Part shown: positions 30,640-43,240 of the stretch, in pieces
Layout of the letters: each line of letters opens with the position of its first letter
How positions within the stretch are numbered: position 1 is the first letter of the stretch
From: Aedes albopictus
Lineage: Eukaryota; Arthropoda; Insecta; Diptera; Culicidae
Length of the DNA: 64,000 nt
Assembly: GCF_035046485.1 (NCBI RefSeq)
Contig: NC_085137.1
Coordinates: 477,673,396-477,737,395, forward strand
Direction: 5' to 3'
Program-made: the position numbers and the translations under genes
Notes under the pieces: model-generated
Databases searched by the model: none
What the model was told of the DNA's origin: nothing
Seen by the model: the letters and a program-made list of their open reading frames with translations, nothing else

Positions 30640-30890
30640 GGAATTGCTAGAGAAACCCCTGGAGAAAATCTTGAAAAATGAGCTGAAAAATTTATATATC
30701 CTACAGATATGTTTGAAGAAATACATGGAGGAATACGGGCATGGACTTATGTAGCATTCCTGAAGAATCATTTAAGCAAACAATGAAGGAATTTCTGAGG
30801 AAATCCGTGCACCAATTTCAAGATGAATCTTTTGTGCAATTTCGAGAGAATCTTCTTTCTGAAAAAAATTCAGGAGAATTTTGATAAATC
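30640..30890. repeat. 12-bp minisatellite fragment
   Basis: Degenerate GGAGGAATTGCTAGAGAAA-like units follow immediately after the SINE tail. Confidence 0.45.
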
Positions 30891-30899
30891 AAAATACAT

Positions 30900-33040
30900 A
30901 CACGTTTAAAGTTGTTATGCATAAAATAACCAGAGTTTCCACACAATCTCTGAGTGGATTACTCAGTATTCCACTTCCATATCGACTTAGTATTTATCGG
31001 TAAATAAACCAATGTCGTATTCGTGTATACCATCATCCAAACAGATCGGTTAACATATAGGCATACAACCCCAAAAACATGTGTAGGTGTGCCCCAGCAG
31101 CCAGCCGCTTGCTCCGCTGCTGCTAAAGCATTCAAAGGTGAATGGAAAGATCACCGATTTACTTCTTGGCAAGGAAACGCGCGCCGTCCGCCGAGCCGTG
31201 AGTGTTTTCCCGCCGACGAGAGACCGTAGGTAGGGGTAAAATGGGGTAAAATGGCCCAACTCATAAAATCATTCCTGAATGGGACTTGATCATTACTATA
31301 GGTGAATGGTGTCAAGATATGTTTGCATCGAACATTCCTCTAGAAGCTAGGCCACCAAACCCACGAAAAATCTTTTGATTTCCCAATGAAAATTGGCAAC
31401 TTCCGGTTTTTCGTGCTTGCAATTAAGGTTTTCTGCTGATTTTATTACCAGCCAAGTGTTTCCAACGAGAATGAGGCACACATGGAGACGCATGGTTGTT
31501 GATGTCTACGCTTTCCAGGTTAGGGGTCATTCAAATATTACGATCATCGTTTTGTGGAGAGGAGGTAACACTCCATTTATTGAGTATACGAAAAAGCGTG
31601 ACAGAGGGGGGAAAAGGAGGCGGAAATGCCCGAAAACTGATGGACGTAATTTTTGAATGTTTTCATGAAGTGGCATCTTACCCCATGGCAGATGGTCGTT
31701 TTGCACCACTTCCGTTTTACGAATCAGTTTTTAAAATCACAAAAACTCGATGAAAATGCAATAGTTTAGTGAAAATTTTTGCTGAAGTATCGAGCAAATA
31801 TTGTCTTATTGCTGTTACCACTTTGAAAGCCTAACAAATGAGGCTAATTATCATTGAAAACGATGAAAGTTTGAAAAATGGCATTTTACCCATTTACGAA
31901 CGAACACCGATCCATTCGCGCGTGGTAGATGATCTACTAGCGTTAGCCGATGGCCTATTTATAGGATCGGCCTGTTGAAATGCTGCATTGAAAGGGAAAC
32001 CGTAGCGCGCTGGGAACTTGGACACTGATATGTAACGGGATGGAGGAATAGAATTTTCTGGTTCTTAGGTCAAACCCCCACCACCCACCGGTAATCGTTT
32101 TTCCACCGCACGGTGAGTGGTATTGGTAGAATTTTCATCTGCGCGTCTCTGGCTCCGGCTTGCCTGCATTTTTGCCTGTTTTCAAACGCTCAGTACCATA
32201 TTTTCCAACCGTTCGATACAGACGCGATTCCACGCGGTTTCTCTCGCGCAAATCAACCGGACGGACGGTGCGTGCACTCGAGGGAAAGAAAAGGTGTCAA
32301 CCGACGGCTACGGCGCGGCGGCCAGATTCGCGACGACGCGCTTTTTCACATCTCCAGATTTCAGGTGCGCTGCAGCGACTGATGGGAATTTCTCGAGTTG
32401 TGTTGTGTGTGAAATGAATATATTGCTCGGATTGGAATTTTTCTGTGAACGTTAACGTTGTTGTGTCAAAATCAAGATGACAATTATCGAGCGGGAAAAT
32501 AATTTCCTGGTGTGGAATGTCTGCTCCCGGTATTTCCGAAGAACGATTCGTGGTCGATCGTTTTTTTTTATCGAATAATGCAAAATAAAGTGAAAAACCT
32601 ACCAGTGGAAATGCAACGAACGAAGAGGGGGAAATATGCGTGATGAAAGGCCCATTATAAGACAAAAGGAATGTTAATGGAATATGCATTTATTGAGAGG
32701 TGGAACATGTGTGCAATACATGCAGCGTCATTTGGGATATTTCAATATTTATATTGTACATTTCGTTTGAAACAAAAGAAAAAGTTTGGTCGTTTGTTTG
32801 TGTTCATTATCATCAAAATAGATGCACTGTGCCCAACATGCGTCAAAGTGCTTTTTAACAGTACTGATTTTGGATTAAATCGTAGATGACTAAAAAAACT
32901 CTAATTTAAAAAGCAACTGCCTTTCGATAGGCCAGAATTTGAGGTTTTCTCAAATTTCAGAATTTGAGCTTAATAACTAGACTGTCAAGATTTAACGTTA
33001 AAATTTCAAGCTTTTCAAATTTTATTAGTTTTTTGGGTGG
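30900..33040. other. No confident gene; GC-rich segment at 32.1-32.45 kb
   Basis: No long ORF with a recognised domain is present. Around 32120-32450 the DNA is distinctly richer in G+C and CpG than its surroundings and could be an untranslated exon or regulatory region. The rest is AT-rich and featureless, apart from GGGTAAAATGG-like sequences at 31238 and 31881 that may be MITE ends. Confidence 0.35.
32190..32224 (+). promoter_or_regulatory. Weak core promoter candidate (Inr, near-DPE)
   Basis: TCAGTA at 32190-32195 resembles an insect initiator, and AGACG at 32220-32224 lies about one base from the ideal downstream promoter position. It sits in the GC-rich segment. No downstream coding exon was found, so this is speculative. 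Confidence 0.2.
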
Positions 33041-33044
33041 CTTC

Positions 33045-33090
33045 TTCTTTATTTTCGCGTAACGTCCCCACTGGGATAATGCCCAGGATG
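33045..33090 (-). mobile_element. SINE 3'-end fragment, antisense
   Basis: CTTCTTCTTTATTTTCGCGT followed by AACGTCCCCACTGGGA is the reverse complement of the common SINE 3' end (cccagtggggacgttacgc...gaagaag). Confidence 0.5.
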
Positions 33091-33244
33091 GAACCTTGTG
33101 AGACTCCTGAGGTTGTGTGAAAGCACTTCCGACTCACCTCCGTGTTGTAAACTAGTACTCGAAGTAACTTCCGGAAATCTTGAACAGGTACCCGGGAACC
33201 CCAGACGCAGAAGCGCATCGGCAATAGTCGGCCAAATGGCGCTA

Positions 33245-33440
33245 GGGTAGTGGACGTATTTTGGCCCACCTTGTGAATTTCATTACATTTATCATATAAT
33301 CTCTACAAAATCTTGGCAAATTATTATAAGAACTTCCAATAATCATTTGCCAAGATTTTGTAGAAATTATATGATAAATGTAATGATATCCCCAAGGTGG
33401 GCCAAAATACATGTCCTGGGCCAAAATACGTCCACTACCC
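33245..33440. mobile_element. Hairpin MITE, TA-flanked (GGGTAGTGGACG ends)
   Basis: The 196-bp element is an almost complete hairpin. The ends GGGTAGTGGACGTATTTTGG and its complement match perfectly, and arms of about 90 bp continue through TTACATTTATCATATAAT and CAAAATCTTGGCAAAT. TA dinucleotides flank it (33243-33244, 33441-33442). The right arm has a duplicated GGGCCAAAATAC segment. Confidence 0.8.
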
Positions 33441-33711
33441 TATTGGACGCAGTTCTTACACCCAGAGTCACTACTGCATACTAACGAATCCCCAGAGAAG
33501 AAAAGGTCATCTCCGGAGTCAGGAATTGGAAAATATTACAAGCTGTTAGTCGCGACACCTAGCGACTCTGCTGTACATAGTAGCCACCTCCATTTCACTC
33601 GGTCCATGGCTGTTTGTATCCAGTTCCGCACTCTGCGTAGGGTCCGTAGATCGCCCTTCACTTGGTCGACCCACCTGTCGTAAATCCTGTCGTAATTGTA
33701 GAGTAACTATA

Positions 33712-34658
33712 TAGGGTAGGTAATCATGAATTGAACCAAATTGCGGCTTTCTGAAGCAGCGGCACTTTTGATCGATTTTTTCATCCACATGGAAATAATT
33801 TACTACGGTAAGGTATCACGTATATGAAAGCCACGGGTATAAGCTTTCCGTAAAGTGGCAAAAAGTTAACATTTGCACCATATTTCATTGAGAAATTCAA
33901 TTTTTTGTCAATAGTGATTTTAATCTTAATTTGAACCATCGTAATCATAATTTGAACCAATTTTAATCTAGATTTGAACTAGTGGCGGCAGCAGCTCGAG
34001 CAATTCCCGCAACAGCCTATTTCATGCTAAACAACTAAAAATCACATGGATCTGCTAATTCTCATAACTCTTTTTCATTAGCCAGTGGAATTTCAGCTCA
34101 AAATGTTCGGAATCCTTCAAGAATTCGAAAACTAAATTTGGAATTTTCCATCGCCCAAGAGTAAACAAAGCAACCACTAGCGCAGTCTGCAGGCCAACAC
34201 TGGAAGCTCGCCCCCATTCACTAGTTCAAATCTAGATTTCAAATGGTTCAATTCAAGATAAGATTCTCCAAGTAAGAATTACTTAAATTCGATAATTTTA
34301 TGACAAATAATGCGGAATATTATTCGGTTGGTCGATTCTACGATAAATAAGCTTTCATTTGACGTGTTCACTTTTTGCGTGTGATACAATGCATGAGCTG
34401 TACGAGTGCACCGAAAATGTGCTTTCTCTGGGGGGAAATGGATGGAATCTCAGTGATTTTTCAATTGCCTGTTTTCCATGACAAAAACGCATTTTTCAAT
34501 GCTTTTAAAGTCCATGTTGTCAGGTTATATTACGGAAAGCTGTTTAACATCCTTTTCGGGACAATATTTGCCTGAAAAGTACGTCGTTTTAATGAATTTC
34601 GAAATGGTTCAAATTAAGATTACAATTTGACTAGTTCAAAGTTTGATTTCTTACCCTA
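33712..34658. mobile_element. 947-bp element with TAGGGTA ends and TTGAACC subterminal repeats
   Basis: The ends TAGGGTAGGTAATCATGAAT (33712) and the complement of ...GATTTCTTACCCTA (34658) form an imperfect inverted repeat; if TA is the duplicated target, the true ends are GGGTARGWAATCA. The interior has repeated TTGAACCA / TGGTTCAA-type motifs in both orientations near each end. It splits the 3' part of the antisense RTE-A. No transposase is encoded. Confidence 0.65.
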
Positions 34659-34667
34659 CTACACCAC

Positions 34668-37600
34668 CTAGCTCGCTGCGCTCCACGGTTTCTTGTACCG
34701 GTCGGATGACTCTCGAGAACCATTTCAGTTGGGTTGCTATCCGACATCCTGATAACGTGACCCGGCCACCGTAGCCCCCCGATTTTCGCGGTATGGACGA
34801 TGGTTGGTTCTCTCAGCAGTCCCGTCTTCCATCTGCACTCCGCCGTAGATGGTACGCAACACCTTCCGTTCGAAAACTCCAAGGGCGCGTTGGTCCTTTG
34901 CACGTAGGGTCCATGTTTCGTGCCCATAGAAAACGACCGGTCTAATCAGCGTTTTGTAGATAGTTAACTTCGTGCTACGGCGAACTTTATTCGATCGTAG
35001 AGTTCTGCGGAGTCCAAAGTAAGCACAATTTCCTGCCACAATGCGCCTCTGAATTTCTCTGCTGGTGTCGTTATCGGCGGCCACCAGTGAGCCCAAGTAC
35101 ACGAATTCTTCAACCGCCTCGATTTCATCACCGTCGATATATTGCTAATTTAGAGAAAACTTTCCGTTTTACGGTAGAACGAAAAGCTACCGCAGCTGTC
35201 AGACTACTGATTTTCACTGAGGTATCATCGATCTACCTTAGCGAGCCAGCGAGCCCTAGCGATGCCTTGGATAGCCTTGGATACGTCGCCGATGATCATT
35301 GTTTGTTGTTGGTTTTCAGTTCAATTCACCTTGCAAGCATGCTTTGATTTGGCCTTCAGTTTCAATGATAGAATGATTTTCAAGCCTGCGGTAGGACTTT
35401 GACAGCTGCGGTAGAACTCGGCGGCTACCGCAGAGTGGAAATTTTTCTAAAAATCCGCAATAAATTCGAGGTGGCGGGCGCGGTGATTCCTCCCTGGAGC
35501 CCTTTGCCATCAGGTACTTTGTCTTCGATACAATTATGACTAATCCGATTCGCCTGGATTAGTCGGATGTACGTTTCCGCCATCGTCTCAAATTTACGAG
35601 CAATAATATCAATATCGTCAGCGAAACCAAGCAGCTGAACGGACTTCGTGGAAATCGTCCCACTCGTGTTTATCCCCGCTCTCCTTATTACACCCTCTAA
35701 AGCAATGTTGAACAGCATGCACGAAAGACCATCACCTTGCCGTAACCCTCTGCGAGATTCGAAGGGACTCGAGAGTGTCTGGAACTACGCACATCACTCG
35801 ATCCATCGTCACCTTGATCAATAGTATCAGTTTATCCGGGAATCCGTATTCGTGCATAATCTGCCATAGCTGTTCACGATCGATTGTATCATACGCCGAT
35901 TCGAAATCGATGAACAAGTGATGTGTGGGCACGTTGTATTCGCGGCATTTCTGCAACACCTGGCGGATGGCGAACATCTGGTCCGTTGTAGCGCGTTCAC
36001 CCATAAATCCAGCCTGATATTGACCCAAGAACTCTCTTGCAATCGGTGATAGACGGCGGCATTAAATTTGAGAGAGTATCTTGTAGGCAGCGCTCAGTAG
36101 TGTGATTGTGCGATAGTTCCCGCAATCCAGCTTGTTGCCCTTTTTATAGATGGTGCACATGATACCTTCCAACCATTCCTCCGGTAATACTTCCTCCTCC
36201 CAAATCTTGGTAAGGACCCAGTGTAGTGCTCTCACCAGTCCTTCTCCACCGTATTTTAGAAGCTCGCTTGGTAGTTGATCTGCTCCAGCGGCTTTGTTGT
36301 TTTTCAACCGACCAACCTCCTCCTCAATCTCTTGAAGGTCAGGGGCCGGAAGTCTTTCGTCCTGTGCACATACTCCTAGATCTGTTACCACACCACCTTC
36401 GGTATTTGCAACGTCGCCATTGAGGTGCTCATCGTAATGCTGCCGCCACCTCTCGATCACCTCACGCTCGCTCGTGAGAATATTCCCGTGATTATCTCGG
36501 CACATGTCGGCTTGTGACACAAAGCCTCTGCGCGAGCGGTTCAGCTTCTCGTAGAACTTTCGTGTATCCTTAGCGCGGTACAGCTCTTCCATCGCTTCGC
36601 GATCTCGTTCTTCCTGCTGGCGCTTCTTCATCCGGAAGACTGAGTTCTGCCTGTTCCGAGCCTGTTTGTTACGTGCCTCATTCGCTCTCGTACGGTGTTG
36701 CAGCATTCTCGCCCATGCTGCATTCTTCTCGTTTTTCAGCTGTTCACATTCGCCGTCGTACCAGTTGTTTCTGTGATTCGGAGTCGCGAAGCCTAGTGCT
36801 GTAGCCGAGGTACTACCTATGGCGGATCGGATGTCCCTCCAGCCATCTTCAAGTGTAGCTGCGCCAAGCTGCTCTTCCGTTGGCATGGCCACTGCTAACT
36901 GCTGCGCGTAGTCTTGAGCCACTTCTACGTTACGAAGTTGCTCGATGTTGAGCCGCGGCGTTCGACTTCGACGCGTGGTGACAACGAAGTTTTGAGCGCA
37001 TGTATACAGCGACTAAGTAGTGATCCGAATCTATATTCGCACTGCGGCATGTGCGGACGTTGGTTATATCCGAGAAGAATTTACCGTCGATTAGAACGTG
37101 GTCGATTTGGTTTTCTGTTTGATGGTCGGGTGATCTCCAGGTGGCTTTGTGGATATCTTTGCGGGGGAAGAAGGTGCTTCGGACTACCATACCACGGGAG
37201 GCTGCAAAGTTTACGCATCGCTGGCCGTTATCATTCGATACGGCGTGCAGGCTGTTTCGCCCGATTACCGGTCTGTACATTTCCTCCCTTCCTACCTGCG
37301 CGTTCATGTCGCCGACAACGATTTTCACGTCACGCGGCGAGCAACCATCGTATGTTTGCTCTAACTGCGCGTAGAACGCTTCTTTCTCGTTATCAGGTCT
37401 CCCTTCGTGTGGGCAGTGGTCGTTGATGATGCTGTAGTTAAAGAAACGGCCCTTAACTCTCAACATGCACATTCTTGCGTAGATCGGCTGCCACCCGATC
37501 ACACGTTGTCGCATCTTGCCCAACACTCTAAATCCTGTTCCCAATTCATTGGTGGTGCCACAGCTTTGGTAGAAGGTAGCCGGTCGATGCCCGCTTTTCG

Positions 37601-37700
37601 ACACTTTCTGTCCAGTCCAACAAAGTTCCTGCAACGCCACGATGTCGAAGTTTCGGGGATGTAGTTCGTCGTAGATTATCCTGTCACATCCTGAGAAACC
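34668..37700 (-). pseudogene. RTE-A ORF2 remnants, antisense copy
   Basis: Reading from 37700 downward: endonuclease (36930-37640, with GDMNAQVG and SDHYLV), then a shift and the linker region (36062-36922), then RT pieces (35732-36028 with YQAGFMGERATTDQ; 35425-35718 with LGFADDIDII), the MITE, and the C-terminal region (34737-35102). Several frameshifts and a small deletion near 35540 inactivate it. It keeps the AG near 34715 that the sense copy has lost, and so reads on into the QRARW block. Confidence 0.8.
35141..35461. mobile_element. 321-bp MITE in antisense RTE-A
   Basis: Relative to the sense RTE-A, an insert separates CCGTCGATAT from AAATTCGAGG. Its ends (TTGCTAATTTAGAGAAAAC and the complement of ...TTCTAAAAATCCGCAA) are inverted repeats, and inner CTACCGCAGCTGTCA-like blocks are mirrored too. 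A TA duplication explains the junctions. Confidence 0.7.
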
Positions 37701-38144
37701 TAGTGACTTGCAATACCATGTTCCAAGTTTCCAATCGTAGTCCTTATTTCGTCGCGTGGGCCGATTGTATCGAGTCGTATGTTCTCCTATGTTATTCGCA
37801 ATGGGGATTTTTACGGGTGGCTTGTTGGGCCTACGCCAACACTCCTGTCTCGCCGGAGGGCCATCGTGCCAGTTCTGTTTAACGTCCCAACCAACACTAG
37901 GACGAGCACGCTGATGGGGCTACCACCTTGGATCTAGCTGTTTCTTACTTAGCCGCTGGATGCCAGAACAGACGCTGTTTGAGCCGCACCTCCTTGGTGA
38001 ACAGACACTCGGATCGTACCTCCTCAATCTAGCTGAAGTCAGAAGGACAACAGTGCCCAGGCTGCACTACCAGCTAAGCACACAACTCTTAGCTGGCGGT
38101 CTTTGTCATCGCTTGACCCGTGGAAGCATTAGGTAGGAACTTCT

Positions 38145-39060
38145 CATAAGGAATTCTAGAGAAACTTCTGAAGGAATTCTCGAGAAACTCCCGGAAAAAT
38201 TCCCTTGGAACTCTATAATGAATTCCTGAGGAACTCCTAGAGGAATGCCCGAGGAAGTACTAGATAAATTTCCGAGAATCTCCTGGTGAAATTCCTGAGA
38301 AACTTCTGGGAGAATTTCCGAGGAACTCTTGGATGATTAACTGAGGAACTCTTAAAGGAATTCTCGAGGATCTTGTAGAGGGATTGCCAAGGAGCTCCAG
38401 AGGATTTCCCGAGGAACTCCTGGAAGAATTTTCGGGGAACTGCTGGAGTATATACCAAGAAACTCCTGGAGGAATTACCGAGGAACTTCTGGAGGGATTC
38501 CCAAGGAACTCATAATTCTCGAGGAACACCTAAAGGAATCCTGGAGGAACTTCTGAACGAATTTCCGTGAAACTCCCGGAAAAAATCCCTTGGGACTCCA
38601 GGATGAACTCCCGAGGAACTCCTGGAGGAATTTCCGAGAAAGGTTTTCTCAAGGAACTCATGGAAGAGTTCCCCAGCAACACCTGGAGGAATTCCCGAGG
38701 AACTGCTGGAGGAGTTCTTGAGGAACTCCTGAAGAAATTCTCGAGGAACACCTAATTCCCGAAGAACTCCAGGATAAATTTCCAAGGAACTCCTGTAGGA
38801 AATTTCGAGAGGCTCTCCTGAAAAAAAATCGGCAAACTCCTGGAGGAATTCCCGAGGAACTGAAAGAATTCCTGAGGTACTCCAGGTGGAATATCTGAGG
38901 AACACCTGGAATAATTCCTGAGAAACTTTTGAAGGTATTCCTGAGGGAATCCTGAAGAAATTCCTGTGGAACTTCTAGAGAGATTCTCGAGGGACTACTG
39001 GAGAAATTTTACCAGGCTTGGCAAATTTTCGGACAAGTCTGCGGAAAATTCTGGATGAAG
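38145..39060. repeat. 12-bp minisatellite array
   Basis: Degenerate GAGGAACTCCTGGAGGAATT units run for about 0.9 kb directly upstream (in the element sense) of the antisense RTE-A. Several accidental ORFs lie in it. It is the same repeat type as at 10.2-16.8 kb. Confidence 0.7.
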
Positions 39061-39375
39061 CTCTGTTTAAAATTCAAATGAAGTTCTGGGGAGTATTCCG
39101 AAAAAAAAACATTGGTAATATTCTAGAAGCAACCTCTGTTTTTGGAAATTTTTGAAAAATTAGAGAATACTCAGTTGAATTACCAGATGAATTTCGTTGC
39201 AGAAAATTTCATTTTCTATAAACAATTACTGATGAAAAAATATTTCAATAGTTCAGCATACTTCATAAAATATCCATAAAATAGTGGTCGTCTGATTTGA
39301 TTCGTGAATACTTAGAATTAACTAAGAATTGCGTCAACATTTCCGCCAATATGAAGACCGAAAAATTAGGAATTA

Positions 39376-39890
39376 CACGAAAACCTCTATTTAGGTAATG
39401 AGTCGGGACTGCCTGAATAGAATTTTACCTACCTACTATTACCTAAATGGAGTACAAGGGTGAAAACATGTTCAAGAGTGACTAGGAAATTTAAAGGGGG
39501 TCATGCAGAGTTTCAGAGGATATTCAAGGGGGTCTCAGGAAAGGAGGGACTTCAGGGGCATTTTCGGGGGTTTTGGAGGGTCTTAGGTCAGACTTGTCAT
39601 TCAAATAACTAGATGGGCACGAAACACGAAAAACCCCGCAAAATTCCGCCAGACTGAAAAAATATTAAATGTCGTGTCAATTTTTATCGTATGTTGGGCC
39701 ACTGTTGGACCAACATCGAACAACTATTGGGTCTATATTGGGTTTGCCGGCCGAAATAAAAACAGGTCAATGATAGGTTGATGTCGGGTATGACGTCATC
39801 AATGCTGCTGAACACAATCAAATTCCATTTAGGTAACGTTACCTAAATGGAGGGACCTAAATAGATTTTACCTAAATTTTGATTTCAGTG
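39376..39890. mobile_element. ACCTAAAT-rich MITE (copy 1, 515 bp)
   Basis: The left end CACGAAAACCTCTATTTAGG follows TA. The right end ...CCTAAATTTTGATTTCAGTG is its degraded complement. TTAGGTAA/TTACCTAA motifs cluster at both ends. The interior (GAACAACTATTGGGTCTATA, ACTAGATGGGCACGAAACAC) is shared with the element at 55993-57090. Confidence 0.7.
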
Positions 39891-40033
39891 ATATTGGATT
39901 TCTTTTGTTGAAATCCAACGTAGAATATCCCCGTTTGTCGGAATACAGTGGAATATCGGTGCAATATTGCAGGGAATTGTTATTTTTTTCTCATGTTTAG
40001 TTGCGTGTTTCGAATAGAAACAAAACCAGAGTA

Positions 40034-40748
40034 CAGTATGCGGCAGGAAAAAATGCGAAAGTGTTTTTCAACTTCAAACCTCATTTTCGTCCATTTGACA
40101 TGAACCAATCTATGTTTAAACGTTCCATGATCTATAATAGGCTAGTTTTCTGAAAAGTAAATTAAAAAAAATCCCATTTTGGTCACTAACCTTTACAGGG
40201 CGGCGCCTGAAGATGAAGACAACCAGAATTTTCCGCAAAACCGCAAAAAATCGCACAGGTCGCTAAATTTTGCATCTGATAAAACAAAATGTTTGATTTT
40301 CTCTACAATATCATCAAATATATGTCCTTATTTCATCTGGTATGTGAAACTACATGGCTCTGGATCAGTGTGGTCTGGTTGTTCATCGAATTTGAGCTAA
40401 TTTTGTTACTGTTATAGGGCTCTGCACGAAAGTTACTCCCTCTCTTTCGCTCTTATTAGGATTTTGTAAACAACAAGGCCAAGAAACTTCAAAATCCCAT
40501 ACAAAATCAAAACAGTGCAGTGCCCTATAGTCATTTTGTTTAATGACCATTGGGCGCGCAGTTTATTGATATCCGCTTATTAGGCCTACATTATCACATG
40601 TTAAACATCAAATATGTTCATTTTTATTTTTCAGTGCTAGAATTTAGACATTGACTGATACACTGTCATGAAAAAATAGTCATATATATCCCATATTTAG
40701 CGTGTAACAGTGCCTTGAACTTTTCGCAGTTTTTCCTGCCGCACCCTG
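40034..40748. mobile_element. 715-bp TA-flanked element, CAGKRTGCGGCAGG ends
   Basis: The ends CAGTATGCGGCAGGAAAAAA (40034) and the complement of GCAGTTTTTCCTGCCGCACC..CTG (40748) form an inverted repeat of about 28 bp with few mismatches, flanked by TA at 40032-40033 and 40749-40750. Tc1/mariner-like ends and TA duplication are suggested. A smaller MITE is nested inside. No transposase. Confidence 0.7.
40417..40525. mobile_element. 109-bp nested MITE, GGGCNCTGCAC ends
   Basis: GGGCTCTGCAC (40417) and the complement of GTGCAGTGCCC (ending 40525) are inverted repeats, each preceded or followed by TA. It lies inside the 40034-40748 element. Confidence 0.65.
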
Positions 40749-40869
40749 TATCTGAAAGCTCATGTATACATGAATGAGACAGTGTGCCATGCGCTGGTTT
40801 GAAATGCGTTTCAGGAAATTTTTGAGATTTGAGATCACAGCATGCTCATGAAAAATCTAGTGTACGTGC

Positions 40870-40905
40870 CTCAATGAGACGTCTCGTGAGACTCGTCTCA
40901 TTGAG
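40870..40905. repeat. Perfect 12-bp inverted repeat
   Basis: CTCAATGAGACG (40870-40881) and CGTCTCATTGAG (40894-40905) flank a 12-base loop that is itself partly palindromic (TCTCGTGAGA). Confidence 0.55.
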
Positions 40906-40909
40906 ATGT

Positions 40910-42190
40910 TCGTCAGTTAAAAAATAATTGCAGCGACGTTATTTTGGAGGCCTGATCCCACCTCAGAATTAAGGCAAAAATACCGAGTTTGATACTTATG
41001 TGGGGATTGAATCGGTTTATCCGCGAGCAGTAATGGCAGCGATGGGTACTAGCGATTTGGATTTTGACGTTTCTTAGTGGGAAATCCGGGAATTCGAAGC
41101 GATGCGGTTCCCCTCATCACCCCTTCGTCAGTTGTTCGGTGAAGTCAACCAGTTGCTATCCGCACGAACGCGCGATTCGTCATTATCGTTACCGCTCGCT
41201 TGTATCCAGCGCGGCCGTTACGGCTCGCCGATAAGTGGATAAAATGGGCCAATTGGACATCTAATAAATATTGGATTTGTTTTCATGGATTGAGATTGCA
41301 ATATCCCTGCCCAAAGATGTTGTGCACATCATATCTGTCCTTCTTCACACTACATGTTTAACGTGTCTGTGTGGGCCAACAATTATTTTCAATTCACAAC
41401 CTATGATAATATTTGTAAGGCGAAAAAATAATCTTAGTTGAAACTTTCGGAAGATGAACGCTGGTGTCATTTTCCATCATCCCAAACGATCCTGTATGGT
41501 CAAACAGAACACGCCTAGAAATTCACCGATAAGAAGCTACAGCACGCTGTCCCCCAATAAATTGTGGGCATACTCACGTCATTTTGAAAGAAGCCTTTTC
41601 GAGGATTGTTCCTCGCACCACCTTTTCCGTCATAAAACAATCTCTGGTTGAATTCCATTTGTCCCAGCACACTAACGATCTGAACGCCCTCCGCCCCCGG
41701 GAAACGCCAACCCATTCCCAGCTGAACATCATCCAGAAATGTCACCCTAGTGAAGGATTCAAGAGTAAATCAAACCGGTGCACAGTGTTCGAAATCGATG
41801 ATTTTACGATCAAAATTAAATAACTTTTTTTAGGTTGGTTCTAGAGGTTTGGCGTGTTCTACAAAGCTTTTCTGCATGTTAAAAGGCGTCTTTTGATAAA
41901 ATGTAATAAATGATTAATCCGCCTAGAAGTGAGATAAAAATTTTATTTTTTCGAAATATTTTTTTAGAGGTTTGACGTCTTCCGCAAAGTTGTAGCCCAT
42001 GATAAGAGAACAAAAATCGTAGAACATGTCAAAGCTCCATCTCTTACGGTTTTCGAGATATGGAGCGTTTTGTGCGAAGTAATCCTAAAACTAGTTTTTT
42101 CAGTGTAGCTTCAACAGATAAAATCCTACAGTTTTGTGACCTTCTACAAACTTGTTCAAGACGTCAAAATACACATTTCTTCCACAGATA
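40910..42190. other. No gene recognised
   Basis: Short ORFs without recognised domains. The segment 41830-42190 includes AT-rich sequence of a kind often found in insect repeats (CGGTTTTCGAGATATGGAGC) but no defined element. Confidence 0.4.
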
Positions 42191-42937
42191 TCAAGTCATT
42201 ATATCTTTAAACAAAAAAGTTATAGGCAAATTTATCATATTTTAAGGTGTACTTTCACCTTAAGTAACTATTTCCGGCGCAAAATGGCGCACATGGCTCA
42301 GTCGGTAGTTGAAAGATTAGACTTTTTACTACCACTTGGGGGTGGAAACCTTCGTGGGCAATAGTGGGAAAGGTGGTTTAAATACATGACAAAAACTAAT
42401 TATTTTGCCTGTAATACAAGAAAAATAAATAAAAAATAAATAATTTAGGATCCCGCAGTAATTTTTACTGCATTGCGTAATTTCCAGCAATATTTTACAA
42501 CATTTTTGAGCATGATTTGTTTATTTATTTACTTAAATTAGCGATACTTTACGCCAAAGGTGCATTCGTGTCGTTTTTGAGCATTGTTTTTACCTAACAG
42601 AATATTTTATTCATGCTTTTGAATTCATTTTGTTTACTATCTGATGATCGGGCAATTTCTGATAAAGTTACTTTAAAATTACCTATTTGAAGTTTTTTTT
42701 GGGGCAATATGTTATGTAGCGCTAGAAATAGGAAGAAGGAAATATTAAACAGTTCAAGATGTGCAACAAAACACAGAGTAGAATTTTTTTTCATGTATTT
42801 ATATTTATATTTGTATTTATGCTTTTTTGGTAATCTACGAGTTTGACTTACACCTGGGAAGCAATTGAAATATATCAGATATAAATCAATAAAATACAGG
42901 GTGTGAGAAATGATGCGATGGTTTTTTTTATTTAAAA

Positions 42938-43240
42938 CTAGCTGTCCCGGCAAACTTTGTCTTGCCGTCTTGTGGTGGTTTGACAACTGTTTAGCCCAAA
43001 ATAGCACCGCACTCTAGATTGATTTCATTTCGGTCGTGTTGATTTCCTTCCCAGCTCATAGAAAATCAGTTCTTTTTCAATTTTGTTACTTTTCTAGTTG
43101 ATTTTCGTAACTTTTTGTACATATAAACACAGCCACCACGAATACGAACCGAACCGTGCCAGAGTCATGTCGATCGGTTCATCCGTTCTTGAGTGTTGTT
43201 GCCTCAAAGGAACTTCAAACTCATTTTTATATATATAGAT
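42938..43240 (+). mobile_element. Interspersed repeat, ACTAGCTGTCCCGGCAAAC type (copy)
   Basis: It runs from ACTAGCTGTCCCGG to a TATATATAGAT end and is the inverted partner of 43386-43697. Shared internal blocks include CACCGCACTCTAGATTG and CATATAAACACAGCCACCA. Confidence 0.65.

Larger units (their letters stand above)
33565..38142 (-). mobile_element. RTE-A non-LTR retrotransposon, antisense, interrupted twice
   Basis: This is the reverse complement of the copy at 19974-23345, from the same 5' boundary (AAGTTCCTACCT, at 38142) to about 20-40 bases short of the 3' end. Two DNA inserts break it: 33683-34665 (including the TA-flanked element 33712-34658) and 35141-35461. Minisatellite abuts its 5' end. 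Similarity to the sense copy is very high across the endonuclease and RT. Confidence 0.85.

Noticed and set aside
31235..31892. GGGTAAAATGG and CATTTTACCC as ends of a 0.65-kb MITE
   Set aside because: The match is only about 10 bases and the flanks do not show a clear TA duplication.
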